A DNA stretch of 64,000 bases from Vulcanimicrobiota bacterium (GTDB lineage: Bacteria > Vulcanimicrobiota > Xenobia > Xenobiales > JADMJV01), in the NCBI GenBank assembly GCA_017307785.1, contig JAFKGI010000015.1, positions 103,772-167,771 on the forward strand, given 5' to 3'. A model generated the notes under the pieces. It saw nothing but the letters and a program-made list of their open reading frames with translations, was not told the origin of the DNA and made no database searches. Shown here one piece after another: positions 24,250 through 32,599 of this stretch (positions are counted from its first letter, which is position 1; every line of letters starts with the position of its first letter). A program made the position numbers and the translations under genes.

Positions 24250-25959
24250 ATGAAAAAAGCGCTGCTCTCCCTGTGTTTGTCCGGAATGGCCTGGGCCCAG
24301 CCCACCTACTGCAATCCCGTCGATCTCGACTACAAATACAACTTCGAGCAGCTGCCCGAGCGCATCTCCTATCGCTCCGGCGCCGACCCCGTGATCGTCC
24401 CCCACAAAGGCTCCTACTACCTGTTCGTGACCATTCAGGGCGGCTGGTGGAAGTCCAAGGACCTGCTCCACTGGGCCTTCGTCAAACCCGACAAATGGCC
24501 GTTCGAAGACATGTGCGCGCCGGCCGCACTGTCGGTGAAGAACAAGCTCTACCTGTTCCAGTCCACCTTCGCCCAACGCCCCATTCTGGAGCTGACCGAT
24601 CCCGACCAGGGCAAAGTGGAGTTCTTCAATCGCTGGCTGCCCTTGATGAAAGGCGCCGATGGCCCCTGGGATCCCTCGATCTTCCACGATGAGGACACCG
24701 GTCGCTGGTTCATGTATTTCGGCTCGTCCAATGTCTTTCCACTTTACGGCATCGAGCTCGACCCCAAGCGCCAGCTGACCTACAAAGGCGATCCCAAAGG
24801 CCTGATTCTCCTCGATCCCGAGCAGCACGGCTGGGAGCGTTTCGGCCAGGATCACAAAGGCGACATCAAGCCCTTCACCGAGGGCGCCTGGATGACCAAG
24901 CACAAAGGCAAGTATTACCTGCAGTACGGCGCCCCCGGCACCGAATACAACGTCTACGCCACCGGAACCTACGAAGGGGACGGCCCCATGGGCCCGTTTC
25001 GCTACGCGCCTTACAACCCGGTAGCCTATCGACCCGGCGGCTTTGCCTGCGGCACCGGACACGGCAATTTCTTCCAGGATCTCAAAGGGCGCTACTGGCT
25101 GACCGGCACCTGCTGGATCGGCTTCAACTGGGGCATGGAGCGGCGCATCGTGATGCATCCCGCTGGTTTTGATGCGAGCGGCGACATGTTCTGCGACACC
25201 CGCTTCGGCGATTGGCCCCACGATCTGGACGGCAAATTCCGAGGATGGATGTTGCTCTCGCACAAGAAACCTCTGACCGCTTCCTCAACTCTCGAGAAAG
25301 AACATCCGGCCAGTTGCGCCAGCGACGAGAGCCTGCGCACTTTCTGGGCGGCCGCCAGCGCCCGCAAGGGAGAAACCCTGACCATGGATCTGCAAAAAAA
25401 CTGCACTGTGCGCGCCGTGCAGGTGAACTATGCCGACTACAAGTCCGACGTCTTCGACAACGGTCCCCGCGTTTACACCGAGTTCCAGTTGCTCGGCTCG
25501 CTGGACGGAAAGAAGTGGGTGACTCTCCACGACCTCGCCCAAGAAGCCCATCGCGACCGTCCCTGTGCCTACATCCAACTGGCGAAACCGGCGAACATCC
25601 GCTACCTGCGCTACGTCCACGGCCATGTGGCCGCCCCTCGACTGGCCATCGCCGATTTACGCGTCTTCGGCTCGGTAAAAGGCAAAGCGCCGCTCCCTCC
25701 CGCGACGGTGGAGGTGCGGCGCGATCAAGATCGACGCAATGCCTTCGTAAACTGGCCCCGCGTAGCTGGAGCCACTGGTTACAACGTGCGCTGGGGCATT
25801 GCCCCCAACAAGCTCTACCAGACCTACCAGGTCTGGGCCGATCACCAGGGTCCCCTGGAGATCCGCGCCCTCAACCTGCCCCAGGGCTACTCCTTTGCCG
25901 TCGAAGCCTTCAACGAAAGCGGAGTCAGCCCGCTGGGGCCGGTCGAGAGCTGCCCGTAG
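24250..25959 (+). CDS. Secreted GH43-like glycosidase with F5/8-type and fibronectin III domains
   Basis: 569 residues from ATG 24250, chosen because it opens the signal peptide (MKKALLSLCLSGMAWA). Residues about 17-340 form a five-bladed propeller of GH43 type: Asp46 in SGADPVIV (base), Asp141 in GPWDPSIF (pKa modulator) and Glu211 in FTEGAWM (acid) occupy the expected places. Residues about 345-485 look like a discoidin/F5-8C carbohydrate-binding sandwich (ASCASDESLRTFW ... NIRYLRYVHGH). Residues about 492-569 are a fibronectin type III repeat (AFVNWPRVAGATGYNVRW). Likely an exported arabinofuranosidase, xylosidase or galactosidase; the sugar is not predictable. Divergent from SUI1. Confidence 0.88.
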   Translation: MKKALLSLCLSGMAWAQPTYCNPVDLDYKYNFEQLPERISYRSGADPVIVPHKGSYYLFVTIQGGWWKSKDLLHWAFVKPDKWPFEDMCAPAALSVKNKLYLFQSTFAQRPILELTDPDQGKVEFFNRWLPLMKGADGPWDPSIFHDEDTGRWFMYFGSSNVFPLYGIELDPKRQLTYKGDPKGLILLDPEQHGWERFGQDHKGDIKPFTEGAWMTKHKGKYYLQYGAPGTEYNVYATGTYEGDGPMGPFRYAPYNPVAYRPGGFACGTGHGNFFQDLKGRYWLTGTCWIGFNWGMERRIVMHPAGFDASGDMFCDTRFGDWPHDLDGKFRGWMLLSHKKPLTASSTLEKEHPASCASDESLRTFWAAASARKGETLTMDLQKNCTVRAVQVNYADYKSDVFDNGPRVYTEFQLLGSLDGKKWVTLHDLAQEAHRDRPCAYIQLAKPANIRYLRYVHGHVAAPRLAIADLRVFGSVKGKAPLPPATVEVRRDQDRRNAFVNWPRVAGATGYNVRWGIAPNKLYQTYQVWADHQGPLEIRALNLPQGYSFAVEAFNESGVSPLGPVESCP

Positions 25960-25960
25960 C

Positions 25961-26593
25961 TTATTTCATAGCCGCCATGAAGCTGAGGGCCTTTTTCCAG
26001 GCCTCGGTGCCGGTCACACGGCCGCAGTAAGCCTGAATGTTGGGATAGTTTTCCAGCGGCATGCCGGCCATTTTGGCGTAAGGCGCGAACGAAGCCAGCG
26101 CGAAATCGGCGATGGTCACCTGTTCGCCCAGCAGGTACGGCTGGTTCTTCAGCTGAGCCTCAAGCACGTCGCCCACCTTGGGGAAGGCATCGGTGGCCTT
26201 CTTCAGCTCGGCCTCGTCCGGAGCGCCCAGACCAAAGCGCGCCTTGACGATGCGCTCGAAGAAAAAGGGACGAATGGCCGGGCCAAAGTGAATGGCGGCC
26301 CAATTCAACCACTGCTGGACCTTGGCCTGACCGTGAGCATCGGCCGGCCACAGACCGCTCTCCGGCTTCTTCTGGGCCAGGTACATCAGGATAGCGTTGG
26401 ATTCCCAAAGCGTAAAATCACCGTCCTCCAGGGTCGGCATCAGACCGTTGGGGTTCTTGGCCAGATAATCGAGGGCTCGGTTCCCGCCGCTGGCCACGTC
26501 GACGTCGACCACTTCCAGGTCGAGACCGAGATGATGGGCCAGAGCCACGACTTTGAAGGTATTGGGAGAAGGCAGCAGAGCATAGAGTTTCAT
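25961..26593 (-). CDS. Glutathione S-transferase family protein
   Basis: 210 residues. N-terminal thioredoxin-like domain (MKLYALLPSPNTFKVVALAHHLGL, NPNGLMPTLEDGDFTLWESNAILMYLA with the cis-Pro and the ES glutathione-binding pair) and C-terminal helical domain with QVTIADFALASFAPYA (N-capping box). Typical bacterial GST length. Substrate unknown; activity on glutathione presumes that the organism makes or meets it. ATG 26593 has AGGAG ten bases upstream. Convergent with the GH43-like gene, one base between stops. Confidence 0.9.
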   Translation of the reverse strand: MKLYALLPSPNTFKVVALAHHLGLDLEVVDVDVASGGNRALDYLAKNPNGLMPTLEDGDFTLWESNAILMYLAQKKPESGLWPADAHGQAKVQQWLNWAAIHFGPAIRPFFFERIVKARFGLGAPDEAELKKATDAFPKVGDVLEAQLKNQPYLLGEQVTIADFALASFAPYAKMAGMPLENYPNIQAYCGRVTGTEAWKKALSFMAAMK

Positions 26594-26674
26594 AAAGAGA
26601 GTGCTCCTGAAGAGAGAGAGTCGCCGAAGGCGCCGCCCAGATTTCCCAGCCCGAGAGCGCGACTCCTCCGGGAC

Positions 26675-26842
26675 TTAGGACCTACAGGACTGGGTGAACA
26701 TACGAACGGCCACCACCAATCCGGCCAGACCCAGATAGAGCGGCACCGAGGCCAGCAGCGGACTGCCGCCCAGCACCAGAATCACGCTCAGCAGGCAGAG
26801 CACACAAGCAACTTGCACGTAGGTCAGGTAGTGGTCGCTCAT
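26675..26842 (-). CDS. Small two-helix membrane protein
   Basis: A 55-residue gene. Minus-strand ATG 26842 preceded by GGAGG with nine-base spacer, ending at TAA 26675. Two hydrophobic helices: VQVACVLCLLSVILVLGG and PLLASVPLYLGLAGLVVAVRMF, joined by a short turn, then QSCRS. No family recognised. The good ribosome site, uninterrupted hydrophobic pattern and position in an otherwise empty 335-base gap between GST and DUF1287 genes on the same strand support it as real. Confidence 0.7.
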   Translation of the reverse strand: MSDHYLTYVQVACVLCLLSVILVLGGSPLLASVPLYLGLAGLVVAVRMFTQSCRS

Positions 26843-26929
26843 TCGTTCAGTCCTCCAGCGGTTGATGGACTCATTACACCACCCGCTGGCCGAGCAGGCG
26901 CCGAAAGATGTTAACGAATTGTGCGAATC

Positions 26930-27502
26930 CTAGGGCCGCAGACGAAAGTGACCGAGCAGGCGGTTGCTGCGCAAAGCATCCTCCTCCACTCCCAGCGGGC
27001 CCGGATTGTGAATCAGCATCGGTAGTCCGTCCAATGACCAGCGCTCCGAAACGATGCCCACGTGGCCGGCCACTCCATCCCCGTCGTCGAAAAACACCAC
27101 GTCGCCGGGGCGAAAAGTCGCCAGAGTCGACCAATTCACCTCCAGCGGCAGCGAGAGCGCGTGACGGCGAAACCAGACAATCAGCTTGGGGCACCAGCGG
27201 TAGTCCAGGTCCGAGTCGGGCCGCCCCGAATAGGCACCGGGATGGGCCGCCACGTCTCGATTGACCGCCCGCTGCAGGTCCAGCAGAGGCTTATACCCCC
27301 AATAGATGACATCGGTGCAGGCCCCTCGACCGCGCGGCGGAGGCCCGCCCTCATAGCGATTGGCGTCGTAGCGATCTCCTAAACAGGTGCGCGCCGCCGT
27401 CACGATGGTTCTTTCGCGAGCGTCCGGGCGCAAACTCAAGAGGGCTGCCCCCACCAGCAAAGTGAGAACCAACAAACCGGCCACAATGATTCTGCGCGCC
27501 AT
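26930..27502 (-). CDS. DUF1287 family protein (NlpC/P60-like fold)
   Basis: 190 residues, N-terminal signal anchor (IIVAGLLVLTLLVGAALLSL). The body matches DUF1287: ACTDVIYWGYK carries the probable nucleophile Cys, FRPGDVVFFDDGDGVAGHVGIVS carries the His, and YRWCPKLIVWF is conserved. The family is related to NlpC/P60 cysteine peptidases/amidases that cut peptidoglycan stem peptides, although activity of DUF1287 members is not well established. Probably periplasmic. Starts 32 bases after the OB-fold lipoprotein gene ends on the same strand, so perhaps co-transcribed. Confidence 0.82.
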   Translation of the reverse strand: MARRIIVAGLLVLTLLVGAALLSLRPDARERTIVTAARTCLGDRYDANRYEGGPPPRGRGACTDVIYWGYKPLLDLQRAVNRDVAAHPGAYSGRPDSDLDYRWCPKLIVWFRRHALSLPLEVNWSTLATFRPGDVVFFDDGDGVAGHVGIVSERWSLDGLPMLIHNPGPLGVEEDALRSNRLLGHFRLRP

Positions 27503-27534
27503 ACATTGAAGATTCTTCTATCTCTGGAGCTTCC

Positions 27535-28224
27535 CTACGGAGCGGTGATTTTGGCGTCCTCGACCAGCACCTCAAAGCGGTAACCGCTGCCCAGGTCCTT
27601 GTCCACGACCACTTTGCCCTGAGCGACCACTTGCTGGCCCACCTTCACGTCTTCGGTGGTGGTCACCACCAGGTCGTGATCGTGAGCGGCGGCACTGCCC
27701 GAGCCGTCGCGCAAATGAACCCAGTTGCGATCCAGAATCCCGGAAGAGACCTTGACTGCCTGACCCCGGACCGACACCGTTTTTCCCTTCAGTTTGGCAC
27801 GCTCACCGTATACCTCGGCTACCGTGCGCGCATCCGCCCCAGTGGCCTTGGGTACCGCCTGAACCGGCGCTTCCGCGGCGGCAGGCGGTCCTTCCGTAGC
27901 CGCAGCCCCGGCGATGCTGCCAAAATAGATCACGTCAAAGTCGCGATTCAGGGTCTTGCTGTGGAAATGCTCCATAGGCATCGGATTGGCAATGGCCACC
28001 GTGGCTCCCACCTTCACCGGGTCGCTGGGCACGGCCGTCCAGGTGTCCCCCTTGGCGGTGCTCAAGCGCAGATAGGTGTAGCCCTCCACGTCCATGCGCT
28101 CGGCCACCGTTCCCTCTAAGGTGGCGACCTGACCGCTGGCGGTGGGACTGGCCGGCGCCTGCGGCAGAGAGTCGTTGTTGCAGCCCAAACACAGCAGGCT
28201 GGCCCAAAAAAGAAGTTTTTTCAT
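27535..28224 (-). CDS. Lipoprotein with two NrfJ-like OB-fold domains
   Basis: 229 residues. Lipoprotein signal with lipobox LCLGC (Cys15), so anchored in a membrane facing the periplasm. Two OB-fold halves: residues about 32-100 (VATLEGTVAERMDVEGYTYLRL, AIANPMPMEHFHSKTLNRDFDVIYF) and about 135-228 (GKTVSVRGQAVKVSSGILDRNWVHLRDGSG, HDLVVTTTEDVKVGQQV). The first resembles NrfJ/cytochrome-associated domains, the second the YdeI/nucleic-acid-binding-like OB set found beside multihaem cytochromes. A six-haem cytochrome is indeed encoded 1.7 kb away, though on the other strand. Role unknown. Confidence 0.75.
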   Translation of the reverse strand: MKKLLFWASLLCLGCNNDSLPQAPASPTASGQVATLEGTVAERMDVEGYTYLRLSTAKGDTWTAVPSDPVKVGATVAIANPMPMEHFHSKTLNRDFDVIYFGSIAGAAATEGPPAAAEAPVQAVPKATGADARTVAEVYGERAKLKGKTVSVRGQAVKVSSGILDRNWVHLRDGSGSAAAHDHDLVVTTTEDVKVGQQVVAQGKVVVDKDLGSGYRFEVLVEDAKITAP

Positions 28225-28310
28225 AAGGCCCGAGTCTATCCCACCAGAGTGGACCTCGGCAAGGAATCCCGTGGATAGGACTGGCCGGCCTGACCCGGAA
28301 CCCGAGTTCC

Positions 28311-29714
28311 GTGGATACCGAATTCCGCTCCCAGGTGCCGGCCGTCACGCCGGCCATGCTCAGCGATCTTCGCATCGTCATGCGCCGAATGGCCGACCTC
28401 GGTTTCACCGAGGCTAGCGTGGAAGGGGCCCTGGGCCTGCGCCCTCTCGCCTATAGACGGCTCAGCAGCATCCTGCCCTACCGCGCCCGACTCATGGCCC
28501 ACGGCGCGCTGGGAATCGCCATTCGCTTTTGGCTTCTGCAAGAGTTCCTCAGCCTGGAAGAGGCCCGCCAGGGCCTCGGCGACCACGCCATCTCGGTGCT
28601 CAACCAGATGGGTTGGTTGCACGTCACCTCGGCGGGACTGCGTTCCCGCGTCGACCTCTATCCTTGCTGCGGGCGCTATTTCTTCACCGACTCGGCCAAC
28701 AACGCGTTTCCCTGGCCCGAGCAGGTCTACTGGCTGGGCTATGACAGCTACACGCTGGCCTACTGCACGCCCCGCCAACCGCGCGCCCGAGCCCTCGACA
28801 TCTGCACCGGATCGGGGGTACATGCCGTCCTGGCCGCCGCTCATTGCGAACACAGCATCGGCCTGGACATCAATCCCCGCGCCCTGGAATTCAGTCGTCT
28901 CAACACCCGCCTCAACGGTCTGGAAGCCGAATTTCACCCCAGCGACTGCTACCAGGCCGTCACAGGGCAGCAGTTCGATCTGATCACCCTGAACCCACCC
29001 TTCGTGCCCACCCCCAACCAGGTGCCGGAGCTCTACCGCACCGGCGGCGACAGCGGCGAATCGGTCACCCGACGGATCATCGAGGGGCTGCCGCTGTTTT
29101 TGCGAACTGGCGGCCTCTTTTCCATGTCCACCGAAGCCCCCCGACGCCCCGGAGAAAGCCCTGTCGACCGCATGAAGGAATGGTTAGGCCCGGGTTGGGG
29201 CATCGTCGGCCTCTACAAGCAAGACTTCTCGATCGAAGAATATATTCTCGGCCACATTCTCGGCAGCGACGTGGTAGAAGCCGACCGCGCGGACGAATTC
29301 GAACGCTGGTTGGACACCTACCGGCAAGAAAAAATCACCAGCATGACCAGCGCCCAGTTCTACGCGCTGCGCCTGCCCGAGGGCAGCCCCGGCTGGAGCT
29401 GGGAACGCGACTATCCCCCGCCCTACACGGACCAGAGCGCCTTTCTGGGTGACTGGCTGGCGGCGCTACAAGCCTGGCACGAGCCCTGGCCGGGCGACTT
29501 CCAGCCCCGGCTCCACCCGGCCGTGCGCCAAATTTACTGGGCCGACGACTGCGCCTTGGTCGAATGGAACGGCACCCACTGGTTCCCCTCCCCCACTCGA
29601 CTGGAAGCAGCGCACACCCGGGCCCTGCGCAAGGCCCTCCAGAGCGCCGACCTGACCGGAAACGAAACCTACGTGCGCCAACTGGGCTGTAGCTGCATCC
29701 TCACGCCCCCTTAG
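28311..29714 (+). CDS. Class I SAM-dependent methyltransferase (HemK/RsmC-like core)
   Basis: 467 residues from GTG 28311; ATG 15 codons later is an alternative. A winged-helix-like N-terminal part (about 1-125) precedes the methyltransferase domain at about 150-330: ALDICTGSGVHAVLAAAH (motif I), IGLDINPRALEFS (motif II), and LITLNPPFVPT, the NPPF motif of enzymes that methylate planar amides or exocyclic amines (glutamine of release factors, adenine or guanine of RNA). The C-terminal 130 residues are unfamiliar. Substrate unknown. Upstream spacer is 86 bases; the neighbour is divergent. Confidence 0.82.
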   Translation: MDTEFRSQVPAVTPAMLSDLRIVMRRMADLGFTEASVEGALGLRPLAYRRLSSILPYRARLMAHGALGIAIRFWLLQEFLSLEEARQGLGDHAISVLNQMGWLHVTSAGLRSRVDLYPCCGRYFFTDSANNAFPWPEQVYWLGYDSYTLAYCTPRQPRARALDICTGSGVHAVLAAAHCEHSIGLDINPRALEFSRLNTRLNGLEAEFHPSDCYQAVTGQQFDLITLNPPFVPTPNQVPELYRTGGDSGESVTRRIIEGLPLFLRTGGLFSMSTEAPRRPGESPVDRMKEWLGPGWGIVGLYKQDFSIEEYILGHILGSDVVEADRADEFERWLDTYRQEKITSMTSAQFYALRLPEGSPGWSWERDYPPPYTDQSAFLGDWLAALQAWHEPWPGDFQPRLHPAVRQIYWADDCALVEWNGTHWFPSPTRLEAAHTRALRKALQSADLTGNETYVRQLGCSCILTPP

Positions 29715-29884
29715 CGAGTGATGCCGTGATGGCTTTCCGGGGGCAAACGGCGCTTCCAGCTCCAGGCCGACGTAAGGCAGGTGACCACCACCGGAAAAGA
29801 TGAGGTAGCAACTGAGCACCATCATCACCGCCCCTCGATAAGGCCACAGAGCATCCACAACGGAAAGATTCGCGAGGTGCCCCA
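29711..29884 (-). pseudogene. Possible remnant of a DoxX-like membrane protein
   Basis: Between the methyltransferase and cytochrome genes the minus strand encodes, from ATG 29884, MGHLANLSVVDALWPYRGAV and then a helix ending in SGGGHLPYVGLEL, which looks like the final helix and GxGxYSLD ending of DoxX proteins. No stop follows in that frame inside the gap; a one-base shift near 29750 would reach a TAA at 29711, exactly at the end of the methyltransferase gene. If right, this is a decayed or frameshifted 3' fragment. The resemblance is weak. Confidence 0.25.
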
Positions 29885-32550
29885 TGGAACCTCCGCTAAC
29901 TGGAGGAACCGGGCGTCCGCGCCGACGAACATTGCACGCGATGCATCGCAAATGGTGGGGAGTCCCGCTCCTGCTACTGGCCCTTCTGGCCCCGGGTTGC
30001 GGCGGCAGTTCCGACTCCACTCCCACGGCCAACGTGCCAAATTCCATGCCCGCGACAGGCCTGCCCCTGCCCTCCCAGGTGCCGGAGCCGGTCTACCAGG
30101 CCCGACTCTTCGCCTTTCTGGAGGGCCTGGATTACCGCACCGCCGGCTGGATCAAAGACAAGTCGATCCGCGATACAGGCCCTTACAAGAACGGGATCTA
30201 CTATGGCACCCATCCCGCCGTGCGCATTTACTATTCGCCAGACATGATGGGCTGGCTCCAGGGCGGTCGCCAGGGGGAAATCCCGGACGGGTCCATCATC
30301 ATCAAGGAAATGTATCCGCCCCCGGCCGCCCGCTACCCGGACGGCGACCCGAAAGCCCAACTGGTTCCCAAGCAGTGGACCGTCATGGTGCGCGACAAAG
30401 CGGGGGCCGTGGATGGTTGGTACTGGGCTTATCACGGCACCGGCGACCCGGTCGATCAGAATCAGGAATATCCGTTCCTCTACCCAGAGTCCGGATTCGG
30501 CAGTTATTGTGTGCGCTGTCACGGCTCGGCTGAACGCAGCCTGACCTTCGTCAGCCTGGACAACGTGGAGGGCTTTCCCGGCCACCCGGAAACCTACGAA
30601 GTCGACAATTCCTGGCGCACCGATACGGACGGTCCCGGCCCGCCCACCCATCCGAACGTCAGCCAACGACAACTGCTCCAATTGCGCCAATTCCTGGGAA
30701 AGCTCAGCCCTCCTGACCACGATTTCGTCAACGCCGCCTGGCTGGCCCAATACCCGCAGTTCCCGGCCGGCCAGACGGCCGACGTCCAGCACCTCGCCCC
30801 GACCTCCGACAGCCGCGTGCCCGCCCACAAGCACAATCAGTTCATGACCTCCGATCAGTGCATGTCCTGTCATGCCGGGGACAACTCGCCCTTCGGCCCC
30901 AACCTGATCAGCCAGGATGTGGACGTATCGCCGCACGGAGAATGGCAGTGGTCGATGATGGGCCTGGCCGGTCGCGATCCCATTTTCTACTCCCAGATCG
31001 AAACCGAATCGGTTCTCTACGCCAAACCCGGCAGCCAGCTCAGTCCCGAGCAGATCCAAAATCTCTGCCTCCATTGCCATGGAGTCATGGGCCAGCGCCA
31101 GTTCACGGCCGACCATCCCGGCCAACTCTTCTCGCTGGCCCAAGCCGGCCTGGCGGAAAACAAGCAATACCACTCGCTCCAGCTGGACGGCATTTCTTGC
31201 ACCGTCTGCCACCAGATGGCCGACCCGACCGGCGACGATTTAACCCGGACGCGCACCGGGGATTTCCGGCTTTCCCCGCGCGAAAACGGCAATCTCCAGA
31301 TCCACGGTCCGCTGGCCAATCCGGCTACTTTCCCCATGATCGAATCGCTGGCGGCCGTCCCCAAAGAGGCGGCCTACCTCCAGGACTCCAAGCTGTGCGC
31401 CAGTTGCCATACCGTCTATCTGCCGGTACTCGATACCCAGGGCAAAATTCTGGAATATAAATACGAGCAAGCCACCTACCTGGAATGGGTCAATTCCGAT
31501 TTCAACGACGGTCGTCCGCAAGCCCAGTCCTGCCAACAATGTCACATGCCCGACACCTTCGCGGGCCAGCCCCTGACCGACCAGAAAATAGCTAACGTCC
31601 AGGATCAGGACTTCCCGCCGGCTCTCAACGCCGCCCGGGTGCAAGTCCCGCGCCGCCCTCACTATCGGCGACACATGCTGCAGGGAGCCAACGTCTTTGG
31701 CCTGGAAATGTTCCACCAGTTCCCCGACATTCTGGGGGTCCGCCTCAAGAGTTTCATGACCGGCTTCAGCAACGGTCTACCCCAAGCCATCCGCAACGCC
31801 GCCGACGGTGCCCTGAACCGCAGCGTGAAAGTGGAGATCATGCAACTCACCCAGACCGGCAATCAGCTGAGCGCGCGCGTGCGTTCCACCAATCAGACCG
31901 GTCATCGCGTGCCTTCCGGCGTGGGGTTCCGCCGCCTGATTCTGGAGTTGCTGGTGCTGGACGCCAACGGGAACGTCGTCTGGGGCTCTGGGCGCACCAA
32001 CCAGTTGGGCATCGTGGTCGACCAGAATGGCCAGGCCTTGCCGTCGGAATTTCACCAGAATGGCTCCTCCGAACCGCACTATCAGCAGGTCACCGCCCAA
32101 AACCAGGTACAGCTCTATGAAGAGCTGACCCAGGACAGCGAAGGCCATTTTGCCACCAGCTTCCTGGGCCGAGTGGTCGACGTCAAAGACAATCGACTGC
32201 TGCCGGTGGGCTGGAGTCTCCAGGGCCCGGCCGGCTTCAAGCCCGAATTCGCCGCAGCCACCGCCCCCCACGGCAACGCCCTGAGCGACCCGGATTTCAC
32301 CGACGGAACCGGCTCCGACACCATCGAATACCTGGCTCAACTGCCGGCCGGCGTGGCCCGCCCTCTCCAGGTGCGGGCCACCGTCTACTACCAGGCTATC
32401 CCGCCGCGCTATTTGAAAGACCGCTTCACCCAGGCCCAAGGTCCAGCCACGCGCCGCCTGCATTTTCTGACCAGCCACCTGGACGACCGCATGACCCACT
32501 TCAAGAACTGGAAGCTACCCATGGGCCAGGACGAACGTTCGCTACCATGA
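29884..32550 (+). CDS. Multihaem cytochrome c lipoprotein (six CxxCH) with P460-like N-terminal domain
   Basis: 888 residues from ATG 29884 (GAGG six bases upstream); an ATG at 29941 gives a more usual signal length. Lipobox APGC (Cys39) predicts a lipid-anchored exported protein. Six haem-binding motifs: CVRCH, CMSCH, CLHCH, CTVCH, CASCH and CQQCH. The region before the first motif (THPAVRIYYSPDMMGW, DGSIIIKEMYPP, WTVMVRDKAGAVDGWYW) resembles cytochrome P460 domains. The last third (SARVRSTNQTGHRVPSGVGFRRLILELLV) is a beta-rich haem-free domain like those of hydroxylamine-oxidoreductase relatives and decahaem proteins. Likely extracytoplasmic electron transfer or redox enzyme. Substrate unknown. 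Confidence 0.85.
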   Translation: MEPPLTGGTGRPRRRTLHAMHRKWWGVPLLLLALLAPGCGGSSDSTPTANVPNSMPATGLPLPSQVPEPVYQARLFAFLEGLDYRTAGWIKDKSIRDTGPYKNGIYYGTHPAVRIYYSPDMMGWLQGGRQGEIPDGSIIIKEMYPPPAARYPDGDPKAQLVPKQWTVMVRDKAGAVDGWYWAYHGTGDPVDQNQEYPFLYPESGFGSYCVRCHGSAERSLTFVSLDNVEGFPGHPETYEVDNSWRTDTDGPGPPTHPNVSQRQLLQLRQFLGKLSPPDHDFVNAAWLAQYPQFPAGQTADVQHLAPTSDSRVPAHKHNQFMTSDQCMSCHAGDNSPFGPNLISQDVDVSPHGEWQWSMMGLAGRDPIFYSQIETESVLYAKPGSQLSPEQIQNLCLHCHGVMGQRQFTADHPGQLFSLAQAGLAENKQYHSLQLDGISCTVCHQMADPTGDDLTRTRTGDFRLSPRENGNLQIHGPLANPATFPMIESLAAVPKEAAYLQDSKLCASCHTVYLPVLDTQGKILEYKYEQATYLEWVNSDFNDGRPQAQSCQQCHMPDTFAGQPLTDQKIANVQDQDFPPALNAARVQVPRRPHYRRHMLQGANVFGLEMFHQFPDILGVRLKSFMTGFSNGLPQAIRNAADGALNRSVKVEIMQLTQTGNQLSARVRSTNQTGHRVPSGVGFRRLILELLVLDANGNVVWGSGRTNQLGIVVDQNGQALPSEFHQNGSSEPHYQQVTAQNQVQLYEELTQDSEGHFATSFLGRVVDVKDNRLLPVGWSLQGPAGFKPEFAAATAPHGNALSDPDFTDGTGSDTIEYLAQLPAGVARPLQVRATVYYQAIPPRYLKDRFTQAQGPATRRLHFLTSHLDDRMTHFKNWKLPMGQDERSLP

Positions 32551-32599
32551 TTCCCTCGCCTGAAGGGGAACCAGGCCTCCCGGGAAAATCCGAGCTGAG

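Noticed and set aside
25799..26914. Plus-strand frame of 371 codons across the GST gene
   Set aside because: The minus-strand GST has complete family motifs and a ribosome site.
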